Part shown: positions 35,222 to 44,889 of the stretch, one piece after another
Position numbering within the stretch: the stretch's first letter is position 1
How the letters are laid out: each line of letters opens with the position of its first letter
Source of the DNA: Leptotrichia hongkongensis
Lineage (GTDB): Bacteria > Fusobacteriota > Fusobacteriia > Fusobacteriales > Leptotrichiaceae
Assembly: GCF_007990635.1 (NCBI RefSeq)
Contig: NZ_AP019846.1
Location: 434,001 to 498,000 of the forward strand
Direction: 5' to 3'
DNA length: 64,000 nt
The notes under the pieces: generated by a model
Told to the model about the DNA's origin: nothing
The model's database searches: none
The model's input: only the letters and a program-made list of their open reading frames with translations
Program-made: the position numbers and the translations under genes

Positions 35222-35449
35222 AAAAAATCACGGAATTTTTAACTTAACGATACTAATTGTAACAGTAAAAAGAATAAGCAAAATTTCGTTAAGGGAAAAA
35301 GAACTGTTTGAGCTTTTGGAATATATTTTGAATAAAATACATTTATTTTTATTAAAACAATTGAAATTCAAAAGCGAGTTTTCTTTTTTCTTTATAAGAA
35401 AGTTTTGCGTAAAGCGGGAATGTAAGGGCATGGCGATTGATGCCCTTAC
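35222..35449 (+). repeat. Dispersed hairpin-ended repeat, copy 3
   Basis: Fills most of the 400-base gap between the esterase and ilvA and reads on the plus strand. It shares with copy 1L, in order, AAAATTTCGTTA, CTGTTTGAGCTTTTGGA, AAAAGCGAGTT, TATAAGAAAGTTTTGCG and AAGCGGG, and ends in the same hairpin: GTAAGGGCAT (35422-35431) pairing with ATGCCCTTAC (35440-35449) around GGCGATTG. An 85-residue frame across it appears non-coding, because other copies lack an equivalent frame. Confidence 0.82.
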
Positions 35450-35541
35450 GTTAAAAAAATTAAAAATATAAATAAAAAATATTATATAAAAATAGATATT
35501 TAAAACAAATTAAAAAATAAATTTTAAAGAAGGTGAAGAGA

Positions 35542-36759
35542 TTGCATAAACTTTATGATTTTATAGAAGCAAGAGAGAGATTAAGTACTGTGATAACAAA
35601 AACTAAATTGATTCACAGTTCAGTATTCTCAAAAGAAACTGGAAATGATGTTTATATTAAGCCTGAAAACTTACAAAGAACAGGTTCATTTAAAATTAGG
35701 GGAGCATATAACAAGATTGCAAAATTGACGGAAGACGAGAAAAGAAAGGGAGTTATTGCTTCATCAGCAGGGAATCATGCTCAGGGTGTGGCTCTTGCAG
35801 CTCAAAAACTAGGAATTAAGGCAGTTATTGTGATGCCTAAATACACACCGCTTATAAAGGTGGAAGCAACTCGTCAATATGGAGCTGAGGTTATTTTGGC
35901 AGGGGAAGAATATGATGATGCCTATAATTATGCGAGAGAATTGCAGGAGAAAGAAGGGTATGTGTTTATTCATGCGTTTAATGATGATGATGTTGTGGAA
36001 GGACAGGGAACGATTGCACTTGAAGTGTTAGAAGAATTACCTGATGCTGATATAATTCTTGTGCCACTTGGAGGTGGAGGACTAATTTCAGGAATTGCAC
36101 TTGCAGCAAAACTGAAAAATCCTATGATAAAAATAATCGGTGTGGAGCCAGAAGGAGCAGCTTCGGCAATTGCGGCTCTAAAAAATGGAGATGTTGTGGA
36201 ACTGCCTGAAACAAATACGATTGCAGATGGAACGGCAGTTAGAAAAATCGGAGAATTGAACTTTGATTATATAAGAAATTATGTGGACGATATAATTACA
36301 ATTTCAGATTATGAACTTATGGAATCATTTCTTCTATTAGTTGAAAAACATAAAATTGTTGCAGAAAATGCAGGAGTTCTTTCGGTTGCGGCACTTAGAA
36401 AAATTAATGAAAAAGGGAAGAAGATTGTGTCGATTTTGAGTGGAGGAAATATTGATGTGCTGACTATTTCTTCTATGATAAATAAAGGGCTTATTGTAAG
36501 AGGTAGAATATTTAGATTTTCGGTTGACTTGCCTGATAAACCAGGACAGCTGGTTACTGTATCACAAATCTTATCTGAACAAAATGCAAATGTTATAAGG
36601 CTTGATCATAATCAGTTTAAAAATCTTAATAGATTTCACGATGTGGAACTTCAGGTAACGGTGGAAACAAATGGTGAGGAGCATATTCAAAAAATAATAG
36701 AAGAATTTAATAAAAAAGGATATGTAGTTAAAAGATTGAATTCTCAGGAGATAGAATAA
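35542..36759 (+). CDS. ilvA: Threonine ammonia-lyase (threonine dehydratase) with ACT domain
   Basis: PLP enzyme giving 2-oxobutanoate from threonine for isoleucine synthesis. Seen: TGSFKIRGAYNKIA (Schiff-base Lys), SSAGNHAQGVALAA, a PLP-phosphate loop VPLGGGGLISGIALA (about residues 177-191) and SILSGGNID. One C-terminal ACT-like domain (FSVDLPDKPGQLVTVSQIL onward) gives the about 405-residue form, shorter than E. coli IlvA. The TTG at 35542 is preferred because AGGTG lies six bases upstream; GTG 35533 overlaps that site. Its place beside ilvB and ilvN supports a biosynthetic role. Confidence 0.93.
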   Translation: MHKLYDFIEARERLSTVITKTKLIHSSVFSKETGNDVYIKPENLQRTGSFKIRGAYNKIAKLTEDEKRKGVIASSAGNHAQGVALAAQKLGIKAVIVMPKYTPLIKVEATRQYGAEVILAGEEYDDAYNYARELQEKEGYVFIHAFNDDDVVEGQGTIALEVLEELPDADIILVPLGGGGLISGIALAAKLKNPMIKIIGVEPEGAASAIAALKNGDVVELPETNTIADGTAVRKIGELNFDYIRNYVDDIITISDYELMESFLLLVEKHKIVAENAGVLSVAALRKINEKGKKIVSILSGGNIDVLTISSMINKGLIVRGRIFRFSVDLPDKPGQLVTVSQILSEQNANVIRLDHNQFKNLNRFHDVELQVTVETNGEEHIQKIIEEFNKKGYVVKRLNSQEIE

Positions 36760-36912
36760 AGAAGTCTTAGTTCTTTGCTAAAATAGTATGTAACTCAAAA
36801 TTTATTAAACATTTACTATTTAAATAGGAAATAGTATTAGGAATATTATAAATTAAGAAATTAAATTATCGAAAAATTAATAAAAAAATCAAAAAGAAAA
36901 GGTGGTTGAAAA

Positions 36913-38631
36913 ATGAGTAACGAAATGATAAATGGTGCAAGAATGCTATTGGAATGCCTTCATAGAGTGGGAGTGACTGATATGTTTGGGTATCCTGGTG
37001 GAGCGGTAATACCAATTTATGATGAAATTTACAACTTTGGTAAAATTAAACATTATTTTGCAAGACATGAGCAAGGTTCAGTGCATGCGGCAGATGGATA
37101 TGCGAGAGTTTCTAGAAAAGTGGGAGTTTGTCTTGCTACTTCGGGACCTGGAGCAACAAATTTGGTTACAGGGATTATGACTGCACATATGGATTCTGTA
37201 CCATTACTGGCAATAACAGGACAGGTAAGAAGTAACTTGCTTGGTAGAGATGCTTTTCAGGAAACTGATATTGTAGGAATTACTGTTCCAATAACAAAAG
37301 GGAATTATTTGGTGCAAAATATTAAAGATATTCCAAGAATTATAAAAGAAGCTTATTTTATAGCTTCAACAGGAAGACCAGGACCTGTACTGGTAGATAT
37401 TCCAAACGACATTCAACAGCAGGAAATATCTTATGATGAATTTAATAAGCTGTTTGACAAAGAAGTACAGCTGGAAGGATACGAGCCGACTTATGTTGGG
37501 CATCCTGTACAGATAAAAAGAGCTTTATCATTGATAAAGAAAGCTAAAAAACCGTTAATTATAGCGGGAGCGGGTGTTATGAAATCTGGAGCTTCGAAGG
37601 AACTTTTAGAGCTGGCAAATAAAATGGATATTCCAGTAACTACAACTCTTTTAGGACTTGGAGCGTTCCCTGAAAATCATGAATTATCACTTGGAATGCT
37701 TGGAATGCATGGTACTGTTCCAGCAAATTATGCCACAGACGAGGCAGATTTAGTAATTGCGGCTGGGATAAGATTTGATGACAGAATCGCAGGAAATCCG
37801 AGCAAATTTTGTGAACGTGCAAAAATAATACATATAGATATTGACCCTGCTGAAATTGATAAAAATAAAAAGGCTGATGTTCCGATAGTTGGAGATTTGA
37901 AAAATGTGCTTTCTGAAATCAATAAGGAATTAGAGCCACAGGATCACAAGGAATGGACAGATAAAGTAAAAGAATGGAAAAAAGAATATCCATTGGCACA
38001 TAGAGATGTTGGTAAGGATAAATTGCTTCCACAGGAAGTGTTAAAGGCGATTAATGATATTCTGGATGGAGATACAATTGTTGTAACAGATGTTGGACAG
38101 CATCAAATGTGGGCTGCACAATATATGACTTATAAAAATGCAAATAGCATTGTAACTTCAGGTGGAGCTGGAACAATGGGATTTGGAGTGCCAGCAGCAA
38201 TTGGAGCTCAAGTTGGAGCAAGAGATAAGAAAGTTGTATTAATCGTTGGAGATGGCGGTTTTCAAATGACGCTTGAAGAAATTATGATGATTAGACAGTA
38301 TAACTTGCCAGTAAAAATAGTAATTATAAATAATTCATTCTTGGGAATGGTTAGACAATGGCAGGAGTTATTTAAAGATAGAAGATATTCTTTTGTTGAT
38401 TTGGAATGTAATCCTGATTTTGTGAAAATTGCTGATGCGTATGGCATAAAATCGGAAAGACTGAAGACGAAAGCAGATTTAGAAAATAAATTAAAAGATC
38501 TGATTTTATCAGATGAAGGTGTGATACTGGATTGTATCGTTGAAAAGGAAGAAAATGTGTTTCCAATGATACCAGCAGGAAAAACTGTAAGTCAAATGAT
38601 AGGTAAGAAAGGGGTACTGGAAAATGATTAA
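36913..38631 (+). CDS. ilvB: Acetolactate synthase, large (catalytic) subunit
   Basis: Thiamine-diphosphate enzyme, first common step of valine/leucine and isoleucine synthesis. Seen: FGYPGGAVIPIYD, ARHEQGSVHAADGYAR (catalytic Glu, about residues 48-63), GRPGPVLVDIPND, the ThDP motif GDGGFQMTLEE followed by IINNSFLGMVRQWQ, and full length (572). The FAD-type region GLGAFPENHELSLGMLGMHG fits anabolic AHAS rather than the catabolic ALS. AAAAGGTGG precedes ATG 36913. Its last codons overlap the ilvN start by eight bases, showing translational coupling with the regulatory subunit. Confidence 0.96.
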   Translation: MSNEMINGARMLLECLHRVGVTDMFGYPGGAVIPIYDEIYNFGKIKHYFARHEQGSVHAADGYARVSRKVGVCLATSGPGATNLVTGIMTAHMDSVPLLAITGQVRSNLLGRDAFQETDIVGITVPITKGNYLVQNIKDIPRIIKEAYFIASTGRPGPVLVDIPNDIQQQEISYDEFNKLFDKEVQLEGYEPTYVGHPVQIKRALSLIKKAKKPLIIAGAGVMKSGASKELLELANKMDIPVTTTLLGLGAFPENHELSLGMLGMHGTVPANYATDEADLVIAAGIRFDDRIAGNPSKFCERAKIIHIDIDPAEIDKNKKADVPIVGDLKNVLSEINKELEPQDHKEWTDKVKEWKKEYPLAHRDVGKDKLLPQEVLKAINDILDGDTIVVTDVGQHQMWAAQYMTYKNANSIVTSGGAGTMGFGVPAAIGAQVGARDKKVVLIVGDGGFQMTLEEIMMIRQYNLPVKIVIINNSFLGMVRQWQELFKDRRYSFVDLECNPDFVKIADAYGIKSERLKTKADLENKLKDLILSDEGVILDCIVEKEENVFPMIPAGKTVSQMIGKKGVLEND

Positions 38632-39112
38632 GGAGCATGAAATATTAATAATTACAAAAAATACAAATGGAATTGTATCAAGAATAATGTCTATGTTTAA
38701 TAGAAGAGGATATTCGGTAAACAAGATGACTGCTGGAGTTACAAACAAGCCAGGTTATGCAAGATTGACACTTACAGTTGATGGTGACGACAAGGCATTA
38801 AATCAGATTCAAAAACAAGTTTATAAAATTGTTGACGTTGTAAAAGTAAAGATTTTCCCAGCAGAAGGAGTTATAAGACGTGAACTTATGCTTATAAAAG
38901 TAAAATCTGACGCTCAAACAAGAGCTCAAATCGTTCAAATTGCAGACATTTATCGTGGAAAAGTGCTAGATGTGGCACCAAACTCGCTTGTAATAGAACT
39001 TACAGGAAATGTGAAAAAATTACGTGGATTTGTGGAAATGATGAAAAGTTATGGAATACTTGAAATCGCCAAAACAGGGGTTGTAGCAATGAGTAGAGGC
39101 GAAAAAATGTAA
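38624..39112 (+). CDS. ilvN: Acetolactate synthase, small (regulatory) subunit
   Basis: ACT-domain subunit that gives the holoenzyme valine feedback control. N-terminal ACT domain: HEILIITKNTNGIVSRIMSMFNRRGYSVNKMT (about residues 3-34); C-terminal half with RELMLIKVKSD and VIELTGNVKKLRGFVEMMKSYGILEIAKTGVVAMSRG, the standard IlvN/IlvH end. 162 residues, normal. The start codon lies inside the 3' end of ilvB (overlap of eight bases). Nothing odd in sequence. Confidence 0.95.
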   Translation: MIKEHEILIITKNTNGIVSRIMSMFNRRGYSVNKMTAGVTNKPGYARLTLTVDGDDKALNQIQKQVYKIVDVVKVKIFPAEGVIRRELMLIKVKSDAQTRAQIVQIADIYRGKVLDVAPNSLVIELTGNVKKLRGFVEMMKSYGILEIAKTGVVAMSRGEKM

Positions 39113-39146
39113 TATTTAAAAAAAAGTATAGAAGGGAAGTAATAAA

Positions 39147-39896
39147 ATGAAAATAAGTCAGCATTGGGAAAAAGAAAAATATGAGAAAAATGCACGCTTT
39201 GTATCAACTTATGGAGAAGATCTGATTGAATGGTTAAATCCTCAAAAAGATGAGTATATCTTGGATTTAGGTTGTGGAGATGGAGTATTGACTAAGAAAA
39301 TCACTGAATATGGGTGCAAAGTTTTAGGACTTGATGGAAGTCAGAAATTTGTTGAAGCGGCAAGAAAAATTGGGATTGAAGCCATACAGGGAGATGCACA
39401 GAATATGAAATTTGAAAATGAGTTTGATGCGATTTTTTCCAATGCGGCGCTACATTGGATGACTAATCCAGAGAAAGTGATGGAAGGAGTAGCTCGAGCC
39501 TTGAAAAAAGGCGGACGTTTTGTAGCCGAGACGGGTCGTAAAGGAAACGTGGAAAAAATAGAAAATGCTATTTTTGAAACTGTAGAAAAACATAACTTGA
39601 AAGCTAAAAAATGCTGGTTTTTTCCAACTCCGGAAGAAAAAACGGAATTACTTGAAAAATATGGACTGAAAGTAAAAAGAATGATAAGCTTTCCCCGTCC
39701 TACTTTGCTTCCAACTGGAATAAAAGGATGGCTTCAAACTTTTTCTGCACCTGCTCTTGTAAACGTTCCAGTAGAAATGCATGAAAAACTGATTGATGAA
39801 ATAACAGAAAAAGTTGAAAAAGAACTGGAAAGAAATGAAAATGGACAAATTCTGGCGGATTATGTGAGATTGAGATTTGAGGCTGTGAAAGAATAG
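39147..39896 (+). CDS. Class I SAM-dependent methyltransferase (trans-aconitate methyltransferase-like)
   Basis: Rossmann methyltransferase: YILDLGCGDGVLTKKI is motif I (SAM glycine loop, about residues 36-51), GLDGSQKFVEAA motif II, IQGDAQNMKF motif III and FDAIFSNAALHWMTNPEKVM motif IV, which together resemble the Tam/UbiE-like group. 249 residues. Ribosome site GAAGGGAAG precedes ATG 39147. It lies 34 bases after ilvN and may ride the same transcript, but the substrate is unknown and no branched-chain connection is evident. Confidence 0.86.
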   Translation: MKISQHWEKEKYEKNARFVSTYGEDLIEWLNPQKDEYILDLGCGDGVLTKKITEYGCKVLGLDGSQKFVEAARKIGIEAIQGDAQNMKFENEFDAIFSNAALHWMTNPEKVMEGVARALKKGGRFVAETGRKGNVEKIENAIFETVEKHNLKAKKCWFFPTPEEKTELLEKYGLKVKRMISFPRPTLLPTGIKGWLQTFSAPALVNVPVEMHEKLIDEITEKVEKELERNENGQILADYVRLRFEAVKE

Positions 39897-39919
39897 AAAA
39901 TATTTATTTTGAAAGGAAG

Positions 39920-40615
39920 ATGAATTTGAAAACAATAGGACTAATAGGAGGAATGAGCTGGGAAAGCACAGTAACTTATTATAAAATAATAAATGAAACT
40001 GTGAAAGAAAAGCTTGGTGGACTTCATTCAGCTAAATGTATATTATATAGCGTTGATTTTCAGGAAATAGAAGAATGTCAGGCAAATGGCAACTGGGAAA
40101 AAAGTGGAGAAATCTTGGGAGAGGCTGCTAATAATCTTGAAAAAGCAGGAGCAGACTTTATAGTTATTTGTACAAATACAATGCATAAGGTTGTTAACCA
40201 GATTAAAGAAAAAATCTCCATTCCAATATTGCATATTGCTGAAATGACAGCAGAGAAAATATTAGAAAAAGGATTAAAAAATATAGCATTGCTTGGAACA
40301 AAATATACGATGGAACAGGATTTTTATAAATCAAAACTTATTGAAAAAGAGATAAATGTCATAATACCTGATAAAAATGATATAGAAATTATAAATAAAG
40401 TAATATATGATGAACTTTGTCTTGGAACCATAAACTCTAATTCAAAAAAGAAATTTTTAGAAATTGTTGATAAACTTAGAAGTAAAGGGACAGAGGGTAT
40501 AATACTAGGATGTACTGAAATAGGGCTTCTTATAAAAAATGAGGATACTGATGTTCCATTGTTTGATACAGCGGTTATTCATGCAGAAGAGGCGGCAATT
40601 TATTCTATATTGTAA
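39920..40615 (+). CDS. Aspartate/glutamate racemase family protein
   Basis: Cofactor-independent racemase with the GLIGGMSWESTVTYYK start typical of the AspR/YgeA group, one catalytic Cys in VICTNTMHKV (about residues 82-91) and the second in GIILGCTEIGLLI (about 193-205), so both active-site cysteines are present. Length 231 is normal. AAAGGAAG directly abuts ATG 39920, so the TTG at 39926 may be the true start. It lies immediately before the restriction-modification genes. Confidence 0.88.
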   Translation: MNLKTIGLIGGMSWESTVTYYKIINETVKEKLGGLHSAKCILYSVDFQEIEECQANGNWEKSGEILGEAANNLEKAGADFIVICTNTMHKVVNQIKEKISIPILHIAEMTAEKILEKGLKNIALLGTKYTMEQDFYKSKLIEKEINVIIPDKNDIEIINKVIYDELCLGTINSNSKKKFLEIVDKLRSKGTEGIILGCTEIGLLIKNEDTDVPLFDTAVIHAEEAAIYSIL

Positions 40616-40666
40616 TAGTAACTTTTAAATTAAGTTAAAAAAGTTAATTGGAGAAAGGGAAGGGAT

Positions 40667-41317
40667 ATGAATATAGATTTAATAAAGGAAGCGGTGGAAT
40701 TTTCAGAATTGCAAAGTAAAATTTTTCATAATAATTTATATGGAGTTACTGATGGTAAAAAAGTTGGAACTTATATTGAAAAATTATTTCAAAAGTTTTT
40801 AGAAGATAAATATGGAGATTTAGGAACAGGAAATTCTGCAAAAGGAATTGATTTGCCTGGGTTAAATACAGATATAAAAGCAACTTCCATAGTACAGCCA
40901 CAATCATCTTGTCCTTATAGAAATGCTAGACAAAAGATATTTGGATTGGGGTATAATTTAATTGTATTTGTTTATGAAAAAAAGGATTACATTGACAATG
41001 ATCAAAGATTATGTAAAATAAATTTTAAATATATCACTTTTATAGAAAAACATAGAACGGCAGATTACACAACTACACAAATGCTAATAAATATGAAAAA
41101 TGCAGGTGCTAATAAAGAGGATATAGTGTCTTATTTAAACGATAGAAGAATTCCAGGAGACGAGATAGAGCATAATATGATAGCTGAAGAGATTTTGAAA
41201 AAACCATTTGAACAAGGATATTTAACTGTTTCAAATGCTTTACAGTGGAGATTGCAGTATAAAAGAGTAATTGAGTTAAATAATCAAATAGAAGGTGTTT
41301 ACAATTATGTTAGATAA
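40667..41317 (+). CDS. Putative type II restriction endonuclease
   Basis: No close family name can be given, but GTYIEKLFQKFLEDKYGD followed by GTGNSAKGIDLPGLNTDIKAT (about residues 33-73) has the pattern of a PD-(D/E)xK nuclease core (upstream Glu, then D-x(n)-D-x-K). The gene overlaps the start of an adenine-specific DNA methyltransferase by 11 bases, the normal layout of a restriction-modification pair. 216 residues, soluble, frame intact. AGAAAGGGAAGGGAT precedes ATG 40667. It interrupts the ilv-leu order, consistent with horizontal acquisition. Odd: the partner methyltransferase is frameshifted. Confidence 0.62.
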   Translation: MNIDLIKEAVEFSELQSKIFHNNLYGVTDGKKVGTYIEKLFQKFLEDKYGDLGTGNSAKGIDLPGLNTDIKATSIVQPQSSCPYRNARQKIFGLGYNLIVFVYEKKDYIDNDQRLCKINFKYITFIEKHRTADYTTTQMLINMKNAGANKEDIVSYLNDRRIPGDEIEHNMIAEEILKKPFEQGYLTVSNALQWRLQYKRVIELNNQIEGVYNYVR

Positions 41318-42761
41318 CAAAAAAGAATACGGTGATTATCAAACTCCTTTAGATTTTGCAAGTACAGTAGTAAAATATATAAAAAATAATTATGATTTTA
41401 CACCAGATTTTATAATAGAGCCTAGTTGTGGAATAGGAAATTTCTTTGAAGCTTCAAAAAAATATTATAAATCAGAAATGTTTGGAATAGAAATAAATAA
41501 AAATTATTCAGATACTGCAAAAAAGAACAATCCAAAAGCAATAATTTATAATGAATCCATATTTAGTTACAAGTGGGACAAAGATATGGAAAAATTTGGC
41601 AAGACATTAATACTTGGAAATCCACCTTGGGTGTCTAATACAGAATTAGGAAAATTTGGTTCTAAAAATTTACCTCAAAAAACAAATTTAAAAAATACAA
41701 AGGATTAGAAGCATTATCAGGAATGTCTAATTTCGATATTTCAGAATCAATTATTTTAAATTTATTAAATAAATTCTCAAAAGAAAATTCATATTAGCTA
41801 TGTTATGCAAAAAAGTGTTGCGATTAATATCTTTAAGGAATTATACAGAACTAGCTATAAAAGTGGAAATATAAAAATAATTAATTTTGATTCAAAAAAA
41901 ATATTTAATATCAGTGTACCTGCCTGCCTTTTGATTATTGATTGTTCGAGTGATACCAAAGTTCAAAATGAAGTGAATATTTATAATTTTAACAATAGTT
42001 ATGTAGATACAATAGGATATGCTGATAATAAATTTTTTCTAAATACTAATTACAGTTCTGATTTAGATGGAAAGTGTGAATTTGAATGGAGGCAGGGAAT
42101 AAAGCATGACTGCTCTAAAATTTGTGAATTAGAATTAAATAAAAAAAATTATATGAATGGATTAAAAGAAAAAGTAGAAATAGAAGAAGATTTAGTATAT
42201 CCATTAATAAAAAGTAGTCATATTAAAAATTTTAAAGAAAATGTTTTTAAAAAATATGTTTTAGTAACTCAAAAAAAAATGAAAGAAGATACTTTATGGA
42301 TAAAGGAGAAATACCCTAAAACTTGGAATTATCTTGAAAAACATAAAGATAATTTTATGAAACGAAAAAGTTCAATTTATAAAAAAATGCCACAGTACAG
42401 TATGTTTGGAATAGGTGATTATAGTTATATGAAATATAAGGTTGCAATATCAGGATTTTATAAAGATCCAATATTTAAAGTAATTTTTTCTGAAAAACCT
42501 GTCATGGTTGATGACACTTGCTATTTTTTAGCTTTTGAAAATAAAAAAGATGCAGAGATTGTTTGTGATGTGTTAAATTCAACGGAAACAATTAGATTTT
42601 TAAAATCCATATCAGATATGACAGCAAAAAGACCATTTACAAAAAAGGTTTTATCAAGAATAGAATTTAAAAAATTTAATTATGAGATTTTAAATTACAC
42701 AGAAAAAGAAATTTTGGATTTTAAAATTAGAAATGGATTGTATATAAATAAATTATTTTAA
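41307..42761 (+). pseudogene. N6-adenine DNA methyltransferase, two frameshifts
   Basis: Begins GDYQTPLDFASTVVKYI and has FIIEPSCGIGNFFEAS (SAM motif I), GIEINKNYSDTA (motif II) and LILGNPPWVSN (catalytic N-P-P-W, TaqI/Eco57I type). The frame stops at 41706, but the protein continues in a second frame (KYKGLEALSGMSNFDISES, about 41696-41785) and returns to the first frame at about 41787 (HISYVMQKSVAIN) through to 42761. One base missing in an A-run near 41690 and one extra near 41787 explain both breaks. Intact length would be about 485. As sequenced, no functional enzyme would be made. Confidence 0.72.
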
Positions 42762-42791
42762 AAAATTAAGTTTATAGAGAGGGAGATAAAT

Positions 42792-44300
42792 ATGAAACAT
42801 ATTAAAATATTTGATACAACACTAAGAGACGGAGAACAGACACCAAGAGTTAATCTTAACGCACAGGAAAAATTGAGAATTGCAAAACAGCTTGAGAGTC
42901 TTGGAGTAGACATAATTGAAGCTGGGTTTGCTGTGGCATCGCCTGGGGATTTTGAAGCGGTTAAGATGATTTCGGAAAATGTAAAGAATTCGACAGTTTG
43001 TAGTTTATCAAGAGCTGTGAGAAAGGATATTGAGGCAGCGGGAAAAGCTTTAGAAGGTGCGGCAAAGCCTAGAATTCATACGTTTATTGCGACTTCGCCT
43101 ATTCACAGGGAATTTAAGTTGAAAATGACAAAAGAGCAAATTCTTGAAAGAGTAAAAGAAATGGTGGAACTTGCAAAATCATTTGTTGATGATGTTGAAT
43201 TTTCTTCGGAAGATGCGACTAGAACTGAAAAGGAATTTTTGGTGGAAGTATATGAAACAGCTATAAAAGCTGGAGCGACTACACTTAACGTACCTGATAC
43301 TGTGGGTTACAGAACTCCAAATGAAATGTTTGAACTTATAACTTATTTGAGAAAAAATGTTAAAGGAATTGAAAATGTTGATATTTCTGTGCATTGCCAT
43401 GATGACTTAGGACTTTCTGTGGCAAATTCGGTTGCGGCGATTCAAGCTGGAGCAACTCAGATTGAATGTACAATTAATGGACTTGGAGAAAGAGCTGGAA
43501 ATACTTCACTAGAAGAAATTGCGATGATTTTGAAAACAAGAAAAGATTTATTTGAAGAATATTACACAAACATTGATTCAAAGCAAATTTACCCAACAAG
43601 TAAATTAGTAAGCCTTTTGACGGGAGTTGCAACACAGCCAAATAAAGCAATCGTTGGAGCGAATGCCTTTGCACACGAATCAGGAATTCATCAACACGGA
43701 GTTTTAGCAAATCCTGAAACTTACGAAATTATGAGTCCAGAATCTGTTGGAAGAAATCCAGACAGCTTAGTACTTGGAAAACATTCAGGAAAACACGCTT
43801 TTGTACAAAAATTAGAATCGCTAGGATTTAATCATGTCGGAAGTGACAGAGTGGAAGAATTATTTGCACAGTTTAAAAAATTGGCAGACAAGAAAAAATA
43901 TGTTTTAGATGAAGATATTATCGCATTAGTCGCTGGAGATGCGGCAAAAATTGAAGGAAGAATAAAACTTACTCACTTTGAAATTTCAAGACAGGAAGGG
44001 AAAAAACCAAAAGCTACAGTTACAATCGACTTGGATGGAGAAAAATTGGTTAAAGAAGCTCTTGGAGATGGACCAGTTGATGCTGCTTACAATGCAGTAA
44101 ACTTAGCAGTGAGCGACACTTTTGTTTTAGAAGAATATAAATTGGAAGCAATTACAGGAGATACGGATGCACAGGCACAAGTAGTTGTGATTATCGAGAA
44201 AAATGGAAACAGATTTATCGGTAGAGGACAAAGTACGGATGTAGTTGAAGCAAGCATAAAGGCTTATATTAATGGAATAAATAGATTATATAGTAATTAA
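42792..44300 (+). CDS. leuA: 2-isopropylmalate synthase
   Basis: Condenses acetyl-CoA with 2-ketoisovalerate, first step of leucine synthesis. TIM-barrel motifs: DTTLRDGEQTPRVNL (about residues 7-21), VEFSSEDATRTEKEF, ISVHCHDDLGLSVANSVAAIQAGA (metal-site H-x-H) and INGLGERAGNTSLEEI; the C-terminal LeuA dimer domain carries leucine feedback control (from about residue 360). Length 502 is typical. GAGAGGGAGATAAAT precedes ATG 42792. Its last 99 bases recur in diverged form at 44890-44988. Confidence 0.97.
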   Translation: MKHIKIFDTTLRDGEQTPRVNLNAQEKLRIAKQLESLGVDIIEAGFAVASPGDFEAVKMISENVKNSTVCSLSRAVRKDIEAAGKALEGAAKPRIHTFIATSPIHREFKLKMTKEQILERVKEMVELAKSFVDDVEFSSEDATRTEKEFLVEVYETAIKAGATTLNVPDTVGYRTPNEMFELITYLRKNVKGIENVDISVHCHDDLGLSVANSVAAIQAGATQIECTINGLGERAGNTSLEEIAMILKTRKDLFEEYYTNIDSKQIYPTSKLVSLLTGVATQPNKAIVGANAFAHESGIHQHGVLANPETYEIMSPESVGRNPDSLVLGKHSGKHAFVQKLESLGFNHVGSDRVEELFAQFKKLADKKKYVLDEDIIALVAGDAAKIEGRIKLTHFEISRQEGKKPKATVTIDLDGEKLVKEALGDGPVDAAYNAVNLAVSDTFVLEEYKLEAITGDTDAQAQVVVIIEKNGNRFIGRGQSTDVVEASIKAYINGINRLYSN

Positions 44301-44326
44301 ATAGAAAATATTGGAGGATAAAAAAC

Positions 44327-44833
44327 ATGATAATGATGCAGTATAAAGTAAAACTTTCGAAAGATTTTGATATGAATAATATTAGAAAAAGAGTGCAAGA
44401 AAATGGATTTAAAACAGATGGATTTGAAGATTTATTTTTTAAAGCCTATTTAATCTCTGAGGAAAATAAAGAATATTCGCCATTATACTTTTGGAAAGAT
44501 AACAAAGGAATGAATAAATTCATATTCGATGGTTTCTATGATAATATTTTAAATTCTTTTGGCTGGCAGACTATAAATATTGGAATACCATTGTTGCAAG
44601 AGTTTAATGAAAACTTTTCTAAAGCAAGATATTTATTAGAAATAGAGAATGAAACAAAACCAATGGAAAAAATGAAAAGAATGGAATTTTCTATATCAGA
44701 TGATAAAATTGTCGGAAGAACATTAGTATATAACCCTGAAACTTGGAAACATACAGAGTATTATTTTTTTGAAAATGCTCCTAAAGAAGTAGAAAATTCA
44801 AAAGTGTACGAAGTTTTGCATATTTCTCAATAA
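44327..44833 (+). CDS. DUF4865-like conserved protein
   Basis: 168 residues, soluble, beginning MQYKVKLSKDFDMNNIRKRV, with FKAYLISEENKEYSPLYFWKD, NKFIFDGFYDNILNSFGWQTI and NPETWKHTEYYFFE. These segments match my recollection of the DUF4865 family, often found beside monooxygenase- or reductase-type genes; biochemical role unknown. A GGAGGATAAAAAA ribosome site precedes ATG 44327. The gene lies exactly between leuA and a diverged copy of the leuA 3' end, so it was probably inserted by recombination. Confidence 0.6.
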   Translation: MIMMQYKVKLSKDFDMNNIRKRVQENGFKTDGFEDLFFKAYLISEENKEYSPLYFWKDNKGMNKFIFDGFYDNILNSFGWQTINIGIPLLQEFNENFSKARYLLEIENETKPMEKMKRMEFSISDDKIVGRTLVYNPETWKHTEYYFFENAPKEVENSKVYEVLHISQ

Positions 44834-44889
44834 ATTAAGATGAGAGAAATAGATTTTACAGTAATCAAGATTGATTTAGGAAATATGAA

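Noticed and set aside
35214-35471. 85-residue reading frame across the third repeat copy
   Set aside because: It reads through the hairpin and AT-rich body of the dispersed repeat, other copies lack an equivalent frame, and no ribosome site is present.
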